Notes: generated from the letters alone by a model not told the origin. Positions 8,940 through 18,601 are shown, counted from the first letter of the stretch. The stretch is 47,643 nt of DNA from Lachnospiraceae bacterium (GCA_017626325.1 JAGAIZ010000057.1:1-47643); one strand, 5' to 3'. Numbers and translations are program-made.

Positions 8940-9869
8940 ATGAAGTTACTCAGTGTTATAGTACCTTGTTATAATGAGGAAGAAAATATCAGAGATTTTT
9001 ATGACGAATTATTCAAAAATACTCTCTTTTTTCAGGAAAAGGAAATAGAGGTAGAGGTTTTGTATATTGACGACGGTTCGAAGGACAGGACTGTGCAAGA
9101 GGTAAAGAAGCTGCGGGCGGAAGACGAAAGGGTACATCTGGTATCTTTCTCCAGAAATTTCGGTAAAGAAGCGGCGATCTATGCCGGCCTGCAGAAGGCC
9201 AAAGGCGATCTGGTCGTCCTGATGGACGCGGATCTGCAGGACCCGCCGTCGCTGCTTCCTGAGATGTATACCTATATTGAGAATGGCTATGATTCCGTGG
9301 CAACCAGGCGGGTGACGCGGAAAGGGGAACCGGCGATCCGGTCCTTTTTTGCCAGAATGTTTTACCGCATTATGAATAAGATTTCCAGGACAGAGATTGT
9401 GGACGGCGCAAGGGATTACCGTCTGATGACCAGGCAGGTGGTAGACGCGATTCTTGCCATGACGGAGTATAATCGTTTTACGAAGGGAATCTTCGGCTGG
9501 GTCGGCTATGAGACGAAGTGGCTGGAATATGAGAATATTGAGCGGAGGAAGGGAGAGACGAAATGGTCCTTCTGGAAACTTTTCGCCTATTCTCTGGAAG
9601 GCATTACGGCATTCTCCACGGTGCCGCTTACGATTGCCTCCGTGATCGGCATTCTGTTCTGTGTACTGGCTTTTGTGATGATTGTCGTGACGATCGTGCG
9701 GAAGGTCTGCTTCGGGGATCCTACTTCGGGCTGGCCGTCTCTGGTGTGCATTATTATGCTGGTCAGCGGCGTGCAGTTGTTTTGCCTGGGGATTGTCGGG
9801 CAATACTTATCCAAGACTTATATGGAAGTGAAGAAAAGACCTATCTATCTGGTGAAAGAGGATATCTGA
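8940..9869 (+). CDS. GT2 glycosyltransferase with two C-terminal membrane helices (GtrB/DPM1-like)
   Basis: The 309-residue protein has a GT-A fold N-terminus with SVIVPCYNEEENI, YIDDGSKDRT and the metal-binding DADLQDPP block. Two hydrophobic hairpin helices close to the C-terminus (around 235-260 and 270-295) match the family that moves a sugar from a nucleotide donor to polyprenyl phosphate on the inner face of the membrane. Such lipid-linked sugars feed GT-C enzymes, three of which are encoded nearby, so supplying them is a reasonable inference. The start at 8940 gives the standard MKLLSVIVP beginning with GGAG upstream. The stop overlaps the next start by one base. The sugar is unknown. 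Confidence 0.9.
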   Translation: MKLLSVIVPCYNEEENIRDFYDELFKNTLFFQEKEIEVEVLYIDDGSKDRTVQEVKKLRAEDERVHLVSFSRNFGKEAAIYAGLQKAKGDLVVLMDADLQDPPSLLPEMYTYIENGYDSVATRRVTRKGEPAIRSFFARMFYRIMNKISRTEIVDGARDYRLMTRQVVDAILAMTEYNRFTKGIFGWVGYETKWLEYENIERRKGETKWSFWKLFAYSLEGITAFSTVPLTIASVIGILFCVLAFVMIVVTIVRKVCFGDPTSGWPSLVCIIMLVSGVQLFCLGIVGQYLSKTYMEVKKRPIYLVKEDI

Positions 9870-10708
9870 TGAGCGGGCTGATCAGTATTATAGTGCCCGT
9901 GTATAACGCGGCGCCTTATATCGCGAATACAATTGAAATGGTAAGACGGCAGACATACAGAGACTGGGAGCTGCTGTTAGTGAACGACTGTGCCGCGGAT
10001 GAAAGCATGTCCGTGATAGAGCAGGCGCTTGCGGATTATGTCCATGTAAACGGCAGGCCGGGACAGCCGGATATCGCAGCAGTGGATGTGTATATGCCCC
10101 CGGAGGAGGAGCGCCGAAAAGAGGGCGGCGTAGTCAGGGTCATCAGTAAGAGGCGCAACGAGGGAGCCGCCAGGGCGCGCAACACCGGACTTGCGGCGGC
10201 GCAGGGCAGATATATCGCGTTTCTGGACGCCGATGATGTGTGGATGCCGGACAAGCTGGCACGGGAGCTTGCTTTTATGAAGGAAAAAGGGGCGGGGTTT
10301 GTATGCAGCGCATACGAGTTCGGAGACGAACAGGCGCGCCCGACGGGCAAGGTCGTCCATGTGCCGGACAGGCTGACTTATCGTAAGGCTTTGTCGAGAA
10401 CTGTAGTATTCACCACTACGGTACTGATAGACCGCGAGAAGATACCGGACAGGCTGATCAGAATGCCGGAGGTAGAGAGTGAGGATACGGCGACCTGGTG
10501 GCAGATCATGAGAGAGGGGCATACAGCATACGGATTGGATGAAGTGCTTGCCGTATACCGCAGACCGGCGAAATCGTTATCCTCGAATAAATTTACGGCA
10601 GTGAAGCGTATCTGGAAGCTGTACCGCAGGCAGGAAGGACTGTCTGTTGTAAGCAGCGCATTCTACTTTGTCCAATGGGCGTACAGGGCGACGGCGCGCC
10701 GGCTGTAG
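9869..10708 (+). CDS. GT2 family glycosyltransferase
   Basis: This 279-residue cytoplasmic glycosyltransferase begins SGLISIIVPVYNAAPYI, has the donor-site residues LLVNDCAADES, a conserved RNEGAARARNTGL block, and the metal motif FLDADDVWMPDKL. The second half carries a WWQIMREG region and Y-R motif common in this group. The start codon overlaps the previous stop codon (TGATG), so the two are translationally coupled. The region at about 60-85 has an insertion rich in Glu/Arg/Pro compared with usual members. It should add one sugar to the growing lipid-linked repeat unit; linkage and sugar are unknown. Confidence 0.9.
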   Translation: MSGLISIIVPVYNAAPYIANTIEMVRRQTYRDWELLLVNDCAADESMSVIEQALADYVHVNGRPGQPDIAAVDVYMPPEEERRKEGGVVRVISKRRNEGAARARNTGLAAAQGRYIAFLDADDVWMPDKLARELAFMKEKGAGFVCSAYEFGDEQARPTGKVVHVPDRLTYRKALSRTVVFTTTVLIDREKIPDRLIRMPEVESEDTATWWQIMREGHTAYGLDEVLAVYRRPAKSLSSNKFTAVKRIWKLYRRQEGLSVVSSAFYFVQWAYRATARRL

Positions 10709-10791
10709 ACAGATGTCTGCGGCGGTGAGGTACTGCAGAAGCTTAGAGACATTGCGGTTTTCGGATAGAATGCTTTGAAATGGAGATTGTT

Positions 10792-12186
10792 ATGAAACGG
10801 ACGGAAACAATAAAGAGAATGATCATTTTGCAGCTTTCCTTTTTGGGACTGCTTATTCATACGGCAATATACGCGTATTTCTGGTTTGAAGAATATTATC
10901 CGTTTTTGAAAATATACAGGAATTTCAGATATTATTTCAGGGGCCATGTACTGATTATACTGATTTATTTCGTGCTGCTGTTCTTCTTTGCCAGTACTTA
11001 CGGCGCGTTGAAGATCGGCTATCTGAAGCCTGTGGATGTATTTATATCACAGTTTTTCTCGCTGCTGTTCGTCAATGTGATCTCTTATTTCCAGATCTCT
11101 CTGATGGCAAACTGGGTTGTCAAGGTAGGACCGATTGCCAAGACGATGCTTTTGCAGACGGCATTTTCCGCTGTATGGGCATTTGTCTGCAACGCGTTTT
11201 ATTATAAAGCATTCCCCCCCAGAGGGATTCTGATTGTGCACGGAGAACGCCCAATCGACGATATCGTGGCGAAATTCGAATCCCGTAAGGATAAGTATAA
11301 GATTGAGAAATGCATGAATATTTCTGAGGGAATCGACGCTGTGAGGGAAGAAGTAGAGAAGCAGTACGGCGCTGTGGTGCTGTGGGATATTCCGGCGAGC
11401 GCGAGAAACGCTCTGCTGAAATACTGCTACAGCAAGTCCATTCGCGTCTATATGATGCCGAAGATATCGGATGTGCTGGTGAAGGGTGCAGATCAGCTTC
11501 ATCTGTTTGATACGCCTATATATCTGACAAGGGAATACGCGCTGAAGGTGGATCAGCGGATCGCGAAGAGAATGGTGGATCTGCTCTGTTCTGTGCTGCT
11601 GCTGATTATCGCGTCGCCTTTTATGCTGATTACGGCGGCGGCAATCAAGCTGTATGACGGCGGACCGGTCTTCTATAAGCAGGTACGCTGTACGAGGGAC
11701 AGGAAGGAATTCTATATTCTGAAATTCAGAAGTATGAAGGTGGATGCGGAGAAGGACGGCGTGGCGCGTCTTGCCTCGAAGAATGATTCCCGTATCACAC
11801 CGGTGGGTAAATTTATCCGCGCGACGAGGATTGACGAGCTTCCGCAGTTGTTTAATATTTTAAAGGGCGAGATGTCTTTCATCGGTCCCAGACCGGAACG
11901 GCCGGAGATCATAGACCAGTATATGGAGGAAATGCCGGAGTTTGCTTACCGTATGAAGGTGAAGGCAGGTCTGGCCGGTTATGCGCAGGTGTACGGTAAA
12001 TATAACACGACGCCTTACGACAAGCTGAAGCTGGATTTGACTTATATCGAACAGTATTCGGTGTGGCTTGATCTGAAGCTGATGCTGCTTACGCTTAAGA
12101 TATTGATCAAGCCGGAAAGCACGGAAGGGGTGGACAGCACCCAGACGACAGCGCTTAAGAAGAAGGACGGCGAACAGCATGAGTGA
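10792..12186 (+). CDS. Polyprenyl-phosphate sugar-1-phosphate transferase (WbaP/EpsL-type)
   Basis: The 464-residue enzyme starts repeat-unit assembly by placing a sugar-1-phosphate on undecaprenyl phosphate at the cytoplasmic face. Four hydrophobic segments fill the first 135 residues, followed by a cytoplasmic Rossmann-like region (about 144-240). The catalytic C-terminal domain from about 258 has KFRSMKVDAE (311-320), RATRIDELPQLFN with the D348/E349 catalytic pair, GPRPERPE (365-372) and KAGLAGYAQVYGKY (390-403). ATG 10792 is favoured over 10780 because GGAG lies six bases before it. The 3' end overlaps the Wzz-like gene by 8 bp. The sugar transferred cannot be read from the sequence. Confidence 0.95.
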   Translation: MKRTETIKRMIILQLSFLGLLIHTAIYAYFWFEEYYPFLKIYRNFRYYFRGHVLIILIYFVLLFFFASTYGALKIGYLKPVDVFISQFFSLLFVNVISYFQISLMANWVVKVGPIAKTMLLQTAFSAVWAFVCNAFYYKAFPPRGILIVHGERPIDDIVAKFESRKDKYKIEKCMNISEGIDAVREEVEKQYGAVVLWDIPASARNALLKYCYSKSIRVYMMPKISDVLVKGADQLHLFDTPIYLTREYALKVDQRIAKRMVDLLCSVLLLIIASPFMLITAAAIKLYDGGPVFYKQVRCTRDRKEFYILKFRSMKVDAEKDGVARLASKNDSRITPVGKFIRATRIDELPQLFNILKGEMSFIGPRPERPEIIDQYMEEMPEFAYRMKVKAGLAGYAQVYGKYNTTPYDKLKLDLTYIEQYSVWLDLKLMLLTLKILIKPESTEGVDSTQTTALKKKDGEQHE

Positions 12187-13258
12187 GATCAGATATGCCG
12201 ATGCAGGCATGGATATGAAAAAATGGATGCTTTTGTGGATCAGTAAGTTCTGGATTGTGCTGGCGGCCGCGGCAGCAGGCGCGGTACTTGGGGGCGTGGT
12301 ATATACGATGGCCCGTATTGTGCCGGAGGCAGAGCGGGAATACCAGGCGGTTTCCAAGATCTATCTGGATTTCGCGGCGGATGAGACGGGAGAAGTCTAT
12401 CAGGAATATAACGGTTACACATGGAACGACCTGATGGCAACGGATCCGATTCTGGATGTGACGATGTCTGATCTGCCGGAAGGATATACGAGAGAAGAAG
12501 TGATGGAAGCCACGGAAGCGACGATTCTTTCTGACTTAAGGCTCCTGACTGTGACAATAACGACCAATGACCCGGGGCGGACAGATACGATTCTGGCGGC
12601 GACGGATCAGGCATTGGAGACATATGGCAGCAGCGCCAAGGAATTTATAGAGATTAAGACGATTCAGACAACAGAGGCTAAGCTTGTGGTAGCGGATTCG
12701 AGGCTTATGCAGGCGGCTTTGATCGGGCTTGTGATCGCGTTTGCGGCGGTTTTCATCGGAATGCTGCTGTACTATATACTGGATGACAGAATCATTGTGG
12801 CCGGCGACGTTAAACAGGTGACAGATGTGTCATTTATAGGATATACGTTTGATGATGCAGATGCGGCGCAGACGGCCCGCAGGGAAGATACGCAGAGCAG
12901 GCAAAGGATGTCTGCGGCGTGGAAGGGGACGCTGCAGACGCACCATGATCAGGCGGTGGCTTATCTGCGCAAGCACCACGGAAACGTCCCGGAAATCAGA
13001 GTTGTCCCGGCGGAAGAAGCTTTGGCAGAGCTTTCTATCAGGGGAGGCGGCGTATCGGAGCGCTTCGCGGGCGAAGGCAAAGAGGACGGAGTGATTCTGA
13101 CGGTTCCTTACGGTACTGTACATGGAGCCTATCTGGCTTATCTGATCGGACAGTATGAGGCGCAGGGGCGCAGCGTACTGGGCATTGCCATAGGAAACGC
13201 GGATATCGCGTTCCTGCGCAGATATTACGGAAGGGCAGTCGGCAGAGAACGCGTATAA
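12179..13258 (+). CDS. Wzz/YveK-like chain-length protein with apparent kinase-fold remnant
   Basis: The 359-residue protein has the topology of capsule co-polymerases: transmembrane helices at about 17-43 and 178-200 around an outer domain, which here is short (about 130 residues). Such proteins set polymer length together with the polymerase and a tyrosine kinase. After the second helix, DDRIIVAGDVKQVTDVSFIG resembles the link to a BY-kinase domain. Residues about 301-347 (GVILTVPYGTVHGAYLAYL, then GQYEAQGRSVLGIAIGN) resemble the last third of that kinase domain. No Walker A motif or tyrosine cluster is present, so it should not be an active kinase. It overlaps the preceding gene by 8 bp and abuts the following one. 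Confidence 0.8.
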   Translation: MSEIRYADAGMDMKKWMLLWISKFWIVLAAAAAGAVLGGVVYTMARIVPEAEREYQAVSKIYLDFAADETGEVYQEYNGYTWNDLMATDPILDVTMSDLPEGYTREEVMEATEATILSDLRLLTVTITTNDPGRTDTILAATDQALETYGSSAKEFIEIKTIQTTEAKLVVADSRLMQAALIGLVIAFAAVFIGMLLYYILDDRIIVAGDVKQVTDVSFIGYTFDDADAAQTARREDTQSRQRMSAAWKGTLQTHHDQAVAYLRKHHGNVPEIRVVPAEEALAELSIRGGGVSERFAGEGKEDGVILTVPYGTVHGAYLAYLIGQYEAQGRSVLGIAIGNADIAFLRRYYGRAVGRERV

Positions 13259-13270
13259 ATGGTGGCGGTT

Positions 13271-14062
13271 ATGAGAATTCAGGTACTTATTTCGGCAGTA
13301 GAGAAGAACGCGGCTGAGCTTGCCGCAGAGATGAATATACGGACGGACGCGGTAATCGTGAATCAGTGTGACCGGTATGGATACGAGGAAATACCGGTAT
13401 CCGGCGGGAAAGTACAGTGCTTCTCCATGAAGGAGAGAGGTGTGGGACTAAGCCGCAACACCGCGCTTCTGCATGCGGATACGGATATCTGTCTGTTCTC
13501 GGACGAGGACATTGTATTAGAGAAGGACTACGAAGAGAAGATATGCAGGGCATATGAGGAACTGCCGGAGGCGGATATGATTCTGGTCAATGTGCGGGTG
13601 GCTCCGTCCCGTAAGACTTATTGGAATGAGGATATTCACAGAATAAATTACCGCAACTACGGGCGTTATCCGGCGTACGCCATTACAGCGAGACTGGATT
13701 CGCTCCGCAGGGCTAACGTACAGTATTCCCTGCTGTTTGGAGGCGGCGCCAGATACAGCAACGGGGAAGACAGTTTGTTCTTAAGAGACTGTCTGAAGGC
13801 CGGGCTTGTGATGTATGCGCATACGGTCTGCATCGGAGAAGAGAAAGAGAGAGAATCCACGTGGTTTAGCGGGTATCATGATAAATTTTTCCGTGACAGA
13901 GGCGTTTTGTACCACTATTTGTACGGGGCGGCGGCCGTTCCTCTGGCGGGGCGTTTCCTGTGGGTGCACAGGCGTGAGATGTGCCGTCAGATCCCCCTGG
14001 GACGGGCGTTTCGGCTGATGAAAGAGGGAATCCGCGAAGGAAAGGGAAATAAGAGTCGATGA
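13271..14062 (+). CDS. Putative GT2-like glycosyltransferase
   Basis: The 263-residue protein begins MRIQVLISAVEKN and has a CFSMKERGVGLSRNTALLHADTD region followed by LFSDEDIVLEKDYE, which matches the DxD-type metal-binding area of GT2-fold enzymes. A later block, LFGGGARYSNGEDSLFLRDC, resembles acceptor-site sequences of this group. ATG 13271 is preferred, with GGTGG upstream; an ATG at 13259, right after the previous stop, would add four residues. The gene overlaps the EpsG-like gene by four bases (ATGA), so they are coupled. The sugar and linkage are unknown. Confidence 0.8.
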   Translation: MRIQVLISAVEKNAAELAAEMNIRTDAVIVNQCDRYGYEEIPVSGGKVQCFSMKERGVGLSRNTALLHADTDICLFSDEDIVLEKDYEEKICRAYEELPEADMILVNVRVAPSRKTYWNEDIHRINYRNYGRYPAYAITARLDSLRRANVQYSLLFGGGARYSNGEDSLFLRDCLKAGLVMYAHTVCIGEEKERESTWFSGYHDKFFRDRGVLYHYLYGAAAVPLAGRFLWVHRREMCRQIPLGRAFRLMKEGIREGKGNKSR

Positions 14063-15216
14063 TTTTGTATATCACGGTGACGGCGGTTACAGTGCTGCTT
14101 GCCTCACTGGTAAATAACCGGCCGGTTATGCAGCCTTATAGGATTACGAGACAGCAGATGTGCAACCGTGTCTGTGCGGTAAGCATTTTCCTGCTGCTGT
14201 TCGCGTTATCTGCCTGCAGGCTGAATGTGGGCAACGATTATGCCAAATATGTGGAATTTATGCATTTGGTCAACTGTGACTCCTATGTGCCTACGGAAAT
14301 CGGTTTTAATCTGTTGGTGAAGCTGGTGTACGGGCTGTCCGGGTATGAGAATTATCTGCTTGTTTTTGCTGTTTACGCATTTGCCACGGTTGCGCTGTTC
14401 CTTGCGGCGATTTATGAATTGAGCGACGAATTTCCGCTTTCGTTTTTCCTGTTCATGATGCTGGGTTACTATTTTCAGACCTTCAGCACCGTGCGGTATT
14501 ATCTGGCGCTGGCAATCGCCCTGTATTCTATGAAATATGTGCTGCGCAGACAGTGGGGCAGATTTATTGCGCTGATCCTGCTTGGCGCGACGTTTCACAA
14601 ATCGCTGCTGGTGGTTATCGCGTTGTATTATCTGGCAACGCTGCCCTGGAAGAAATGGCAGCTTGCGGCAGCGGCGCTCTTTTGCAGTACCTTTTTGTTT
14701 ATGCAGGATTTCTACCTGAAGCTGGTGGTGTTTTTGTATCCGACTTATGAAGATACGGAGTATCTGGAAGGCGGGACAAGTTATATTAATATATTGCGCT
14801 GTGCGGCGGTACTGGTATTTGCGGGAATCATCCTGTGGATGTCGGGAAAGGACACGGCTGCAGACGACGTTTATGGCAGCGGCGAAACGAAAAAAGGATG
14901 GGAAGATGCCAGATTTCGTTTCTATTTCTATTTGAATCTGGGGGCATTGGCGCTGTATGTATTCTGCTCCTTTCTGCCCATTATCTCCAGAATCGGATAT
15001 TATCTGACGGTCAGTCATATTTTGTTTCTGCCGATGCTGTTAAATCAGATAAAAAATAAAAGATGGCGCAGGGTATTTCGCCTGGGAATTCTGGCGGCGG
15101 CGGCTTTATATTTTATCATGTATATGAGCAGAGCGGGAAACGACGGTGTGTTGATTCTGCCGTATAAGACCTTCTTCTTCCATGACATGGTTAATATTCT
15201 GTCAGACGTAAATTAG
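14059..15216 (+). CDS. EpsG-family polysaccharide polymerase
   Basis: The 385-residue membrane protein has about ten hydrophobic segments. Near the start, RLNVGNDYAKYVEFM is the family block (R-x-x-x-GNDYxxY) and EIGFNLLVKLV follows; FSTVRYYLALAIALYSMKYVL and LLGATFHKSLLV are further matches. EpsG-like proteins are Wzy-type polymerases that join lipid-linked repeat units on the outer face of the membrane. Together with the Wzz-like protein and the sugar-1-phosphate transferase it suggests a Wzx/Wzy route, although no flippase is visible in the window. It overlaps the previous gene by four bases. Confidence 0.88.
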   Translation: MILYITVTAVTVLLASLVNNRPVMQPYRITRQQMCNRVCAVSIFLLLFALSACRLNVGNDYAKYVEFMHLVNCDSYVPTEIGFNLLVKLVYGLSGYENYLLVFAVYAFATVALFLAAIYELSDEFPLSFFLFMMLGYYFQTFSTVRYYLALAIALYSMKYVLRRQWGRFIALILLGATFHKSLLVVIALYYLATLPWKKWQLAAAALFCSTFLFMQDFYLKLVVFLYPTYEDTEYLEGGTSYINILRCAAVLVFAGIILWMSGKDTAADDVYGSGETKKGWEDARFRFYFYLNLGALALYVFCSFLPIISRIGYYLTVSHILFLPMLLNQIKNKRWRRVFRLGILAAAALYFIMYMSRAGNDGVLILPYKTFFFHDMVNILSDVN

Positions 15217-15260
15217 GACAGCGGGGAGCGCAGCCCTGACGCTTCGGAATGGAGAGTGTG

Positions 15261-16082
15261 ATGACATTCAGTATTATTGTAGTCTGTATGAATGCAGGCG
15301 AGAAACTTCATGAAACGATAAAAAGCATCCTGAGCCAGACGGAGACGGATTATGAAGTCGTGATTAAGGACGGCGGTTCTACGGACGGTTCCCTGGAAGC
15401 CCTGGAGCCTAATGAGAAATTCCGGGTGTACAGTATGCCGGACGAGGGAATCTATGACGCGATGAATCAGGCGATCCGCCGTTCGCAGGGAGACTATATC
15501 TGTTTCTTAAACTGCGGGGATTATTTCTACGATGAAATGGTGCTGCAGAGGGTCAAAAACAGGATCGCGCATAAGAAAAGCAGCCGTCCGGTTATTTTCT
15601 ACGGCAATATCTATGAACGGAAAACGGGGGCTGTAGTACAGTCTAATCCGGTGCTCGACGAATTCGCGCGTTATCGGAATCTGCCGTGTCACCAGGCCTG
15701 CTTCTATGAGCGTGAGCTGTTTGCGATCAGGGTATTCGACACGACCTACAGGGTACGCGCCGATTATGAGCATTTTATGTGGAGCCTCTATAAGAAGAAC
15801 GCGAGAGCGGTATATATGCCTTTTACGGCGGTCAGTTATGAAGGCGGCGGCTATTCGGAGTCGAAGGAAGGCAGGAGACGGTCCGGATGGGAGCACAGAC
15901 AGATCGTCGCCAAATATATGTCCAAGAAGAAGGTGTGGCAGTACCGTATGATCATGCTTCTGACGCTTTCGCCGCTCAGGACGTGGGCAGCGGAAAATCC
16001 CGCGACTGCAGGGATGTATCAGGAGATCAAGAAGAAAATTTATAAAGGACGGAAACAGAGCAAAGCAAAAGAGAAAAGATGA
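15261..16082 (+). CDS. GT2 family glycosyltransferase (WcaA-like)
   Basis: The 273-residue enzyme has MTFSIIVVCMNAGEKL, VIKDGGSTDGSLE and a PDEGIYDAMNQAIRRSQGDY block followed by FLNCGDYF, all typical of the WcaA/colanic-acid type GT2 subgroup. NLPCHQACFYER is another conserved stretch in this subgroup. ATG 15261 is chosen over 15249 because GGAG lies six bases upstream. It is a soluble cytoplasmic enzyme expected to add one sugar to the repeat unit; which one is unknown. Confidence 0.9.
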   Translation: MTFSIIVVCMNAGEKLHETIKSILSQTETDYEVVIKDGGSTDGSLEALEPNEKFRVYSMPDEGIYDAMNQAIRRSQGDYICFLNCGDYFYDEMVLQRVKNRIAHKKSSRPVIFYGNIYERKTGAVVQSNPVLDEFARYRNLPCHQACFYERELFAIRVFDTTYRVRADYEHFMWSLYKKNARAVYMPFTAVSYEGGGYSESKEGRRRSGWEHRQIVAKYMSKKKVWQYRMIMLLTLSPLRTWAAENPATAGMYQEIKKKIYKGRKQSKAKEKR

Positions 16083-16100
16083 CAACCATGGAGGATTGCT

Positions 16101-17387
16101 ATGAAAATATTATGGGTATGTAATATTATGCTGCCGGCCATTGCGAAACGTCTGAATATGCCTTACAGCAACAGAGAGGGCTGGCTCAGCGGGCTGTTGG
16201 ACAGAGTTATTTCAGAACAGGACAGGAATCGGATAGAACTGGCAATCGCTTTTCCGGTGGAGGAATCTACAGGCGCGTTCGATCAGGTGATGCAGCTTGG
16301 GGAGAATATGTCCTGTCATTGTTACGGCTTCGTGGAAGATCTGACAATGCCGGAGAAATACGATCCTGAACTGGAAACGTATTTCAAACTGATTATAGAT
16401 GATTTCCAGCCGGACATTATGCATGTGTTCGGAACAGAATTTCCGCATGCGCTGGCGGCCATCAAGGTCTTTCAGAACCCGGAACATACGCTGGTGGGAA
16501 TACAGGGACTTATCTCTGCCTGCGCGAAGGTATATATGGCGGATCTGCCGGTGAAGGTGCAAAGACAGGTCACCCTCCGCGATATGCTCCGCAAGGACAG
16601 TATCCGGCAGCAGCAGAAGAAGTTCGAGAAGCGCGGCGTATATGAGATCGAAGCGCTCAAAAGGGTGAAGCACATAGCGGGCAGAACGGATTTTGACCGT
16701 TCGGAGACGGCGAGAATTAATCCTGACGCGGAATATCATTATCTGAATGAGACGCTCAGGGGGATCTTTTACCGCGACAGATGGAAGAGAAGCAACTGCC
16801 AGACATACCGTATCTTCATGAGCCAGGGCGACTATCCCTTAAAGGGGCTTCATTATATGTTAAAAGCGATGCCCAGAATACTGGAGCAGTTCCCGGACGC
16901 GGAGTTATATGTGGCGGGAAGCAATATCATAAGCAGAGAGACCTGGAAGGATACGCTGAAGCTGCCGGCATACGGTAAATATCTGCTCAAGCTGATTCGG
17001 GAGAATCATCTGGAAGAGAAGGTGACGATGCTGGGGCGGTTAAATGCCGAGGAGATGAAGAAGCAGTATCTGGCGAGCCACGTGTTCGTCTGCCCGTCCG
17101 CGCTGGAGAATTCGCCCAATTCCGTGGGGGAAGCGATGCTGCTGGGCGTTCCCTGTGTGGCTGCCAATGTGGGCGGCATACACAACCTGCTGACGGACGG
17201 CGGGGACGGCTTTCTGTATCCGCCGGGAGACGTGGATGCGCTGGCGGATCAGATCATAGAGATTTTTACGAAGGAAGCAATCGTGGACCGTATTACGGAT
17301 AATGCCAGAAAACACGCCCGTGCCAATCATGATGCGAATCAGAACTATTATCGTCTGATGCGGATCTACAGGGAGATGCTGTCATGA
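16101..17387 (+). CDS. GT4 family glycosyltransferase
   Basis: The 428-residue protein has a two-domain GT-B layout. The N-terminal domain begins MKILWVCNIMLPAIAKRL and includes DIMHVFGTEFPHA. The C-terminal donor-binding domain has YPLKGLHYMLKAMP, LYVAGSN, VTMLGRLNAEEM and the conserved PSALENSPNSVGEAMLLGVP stretch, with the E-x7-E signature, followed by GGDGFLYPPGD. GGAGG precedes the start. It overlaps the next gene by four bases (ATGA). The family transfers sugars with retention of configuration; sugar and acceptor are unknown. Confidence 0.92.
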   Translation: MKILWVCNIMLPAIAKRLNMPYSNREGWLSGLLDRVISEQDRNRIELAIAFPVEESTGAFDQVMQLGENMSCHCYGFVEDLTMPEKYDPELETYFKLIIDDFQPDIMHVFGTEFPHALAAIKVFQNPEHTLVGIQGLISACAKVYMADLPVKVQRQVTLRDMLRKDSIRQQQKKFEKRGVYEIEALKRVKHIAGRTDFDRSETARINPDAEYHYLNETLRGIFYRDRWKRSNCQTYRIFMSQGDYPLKGLHYMLKAMPRILEQFPDAELYVAGSNIISRETWKDTLKLPAYGKYLLKLIRENHLEEKVTMLGRLNAEEMKKQYLASHVFVCPSALENSPNSVGEAMLLGVPCVAANVGGIHNLLTDGGDGFLYPPGDVDALADQIIEIFTKEAIVDRITDNARKHARANHDANQNYYRLMRIYREMLS

Positions 17388-18601
17388 CCTTTGCGTTTGT
17401 GTCTAATTATATCAATCACCATCAGATACCGCTTTGCAATGCGCTTTACAGGGAACTGGGGAAGGATTTTACTTTTATCCAGACCATGCCGATGGAGGAA
17501 GAGCGCGTGGCAATGGGATGGGGAGTGGATCTTGCAAAGCTGCCCTATGTGAAATGTCTGTATCGGGAAGAATACGACTGTCTGAAGATCATAGCGGAGA
17601 GCGACGTAGTGCTCCTTGGATGGACCATGCGGGAGGATATCGCAAAGTCCAGACTGCGAAGCGGCAGGACGACGCTGCGCGTCAGCGAACGCCTCTACCG
17701 GGAGGGACAGTGGAAGGCGGTTTCGCCCCGCGGACTGCTGGCGAAATATCAGGAACATATCAGATACCGCAGGCGGGATGTCTGTATGCTGTGTGCCGGG
17801 GCTTACACAGCGTCGGATTTCCATCTGATCGGCGCTTACCCGGAGAAGCTGTTCCGGTGGGGGTATTTTACGGCTCTTAGGACATACGCACAAGGAGAAC
17901 CGGAGGAGCTTAAGATCAAGGACGGCGCGCTGCATCTCGTCTGGGCCGGCAGATTCATTCCGCTCAAGCACCCGGAGTATGCAGTCAGGCTGGCGAAGCA
18001 TCTGCGGCAGAAGGGGTATAAATTTCATATCCATATGCTGGGAGACGGAGAACTGGAACCGTCTCTGCGGCAGGATGCGGCACAGGCAGGGCTTGGGGAT
18101 GCTATTACCTTCTATGGTTATACGGAACCTGAAAAAGTGCGTGACGTGATGGAGAAGTGTCATATCCATCTTTTTACGAGCAACTATCTGGAAGGCTGGG
18201 GCGCCGTGGTGAACGAGGGCATGAACAGCGGATGCGTGGAAGTAGTCAATGCACAGGTAGGAGCAGCGCCCTATCTGATACGGCATGGCGTCAATGGTCT
18301 GGTATACCCGGATGATGATTATGAGCGGATGGAAGAGATGGTGGAGTACTTGTTCGACCATTGGGATGAGGCGAAGCATATGGGACGCGCCGCCTATGAG
18401 ACGATTCGTGACACATGGAATGCGGAACATGCTGCGGCAGAATTGCTGCGGTTTACGAGGGAATTACAGAAGGGCAGGATTGTTCCGGCAGAAAGCGGGC
18501 CGCTCAGTAAAGCGCCGGTTATCAGACCGGGCAGAATGTATCAGAGCATGATGAACGGCGAACTGAAAGACTCCGCCGCAGATGCGTGGAGTTGTAAGTA
18601 A
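17384..18601 (+). CDS. GT4-like glycosyltransferase
   Basis: The 405-residue protein has a GT-B layout with an N-terminal MTFAFVSNYINHHQIPLCNAL, as in glycosyltransferases that act late in surface-polymer assembly. The C-terminal domain carries VWAGRFIPLKHPEYAVRLAK, IHMLGDGELEPSL, ITFYGYTEPEKV and the donor-site region EGWGAVVNEGMNSGC, with the conserved Glu pair partly replaced. GVNGLVYPDDD closes the domain. Its start overlaps the previous stop by four bases. A tail of about 40 residues after the last helix looks unstructured. It should add one sugar; identity unknown. Confidence 0.88.
   Translation: MTFAFVSNYINHHQIPLCNALYRELGKDFTFIQTMPMEEERVAMGWGVDLAKLPYVKCLYREEYDCLKIIAESDVVLLGWTMREDIAKSRLRSGRTTLRVSERLYREGQWKAVSPRGLLAKYQEHIRYRRRDVCMLCAGAYTASDFHLIGAYPEKLFRWGYFTALRTYAQGEPEELKIKDGALHLVWAGRFIPLKHPEYAVRLAKHLRQKGYKFHIHMLGDGELEPSLRQDAAQAGLGDAITFYGYTEPEKVRDVMEKCHIHLFTSNYLEGWGAVVNEGMNSGCVEVVNAQVGAAPYLIRHGVNGLVYPDDDYERMEEMVEYLFDHWDEAKHMGRAAYETIRDTWNAEHAAAELLRFTRELQKGRIVPAESGPLSKAPVIRPGRMYQSMMNGELKDSAADAWSCK

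Noticed and set aside
9009-9803. Long minus-strand frame opposite a GT2 gene
   Set aside because: It is a codon-bias shadow of the GT2 gene, with His/Arg/Gln-rich composition and no recognisable domain.
17366-18430. 354-codon minus-strand frame opposite a GT4 gene
   Set aside because: Composition is that of a reverse-frame shadow, and the plus-strand gene has clear GT4 motifs and coupled starts.
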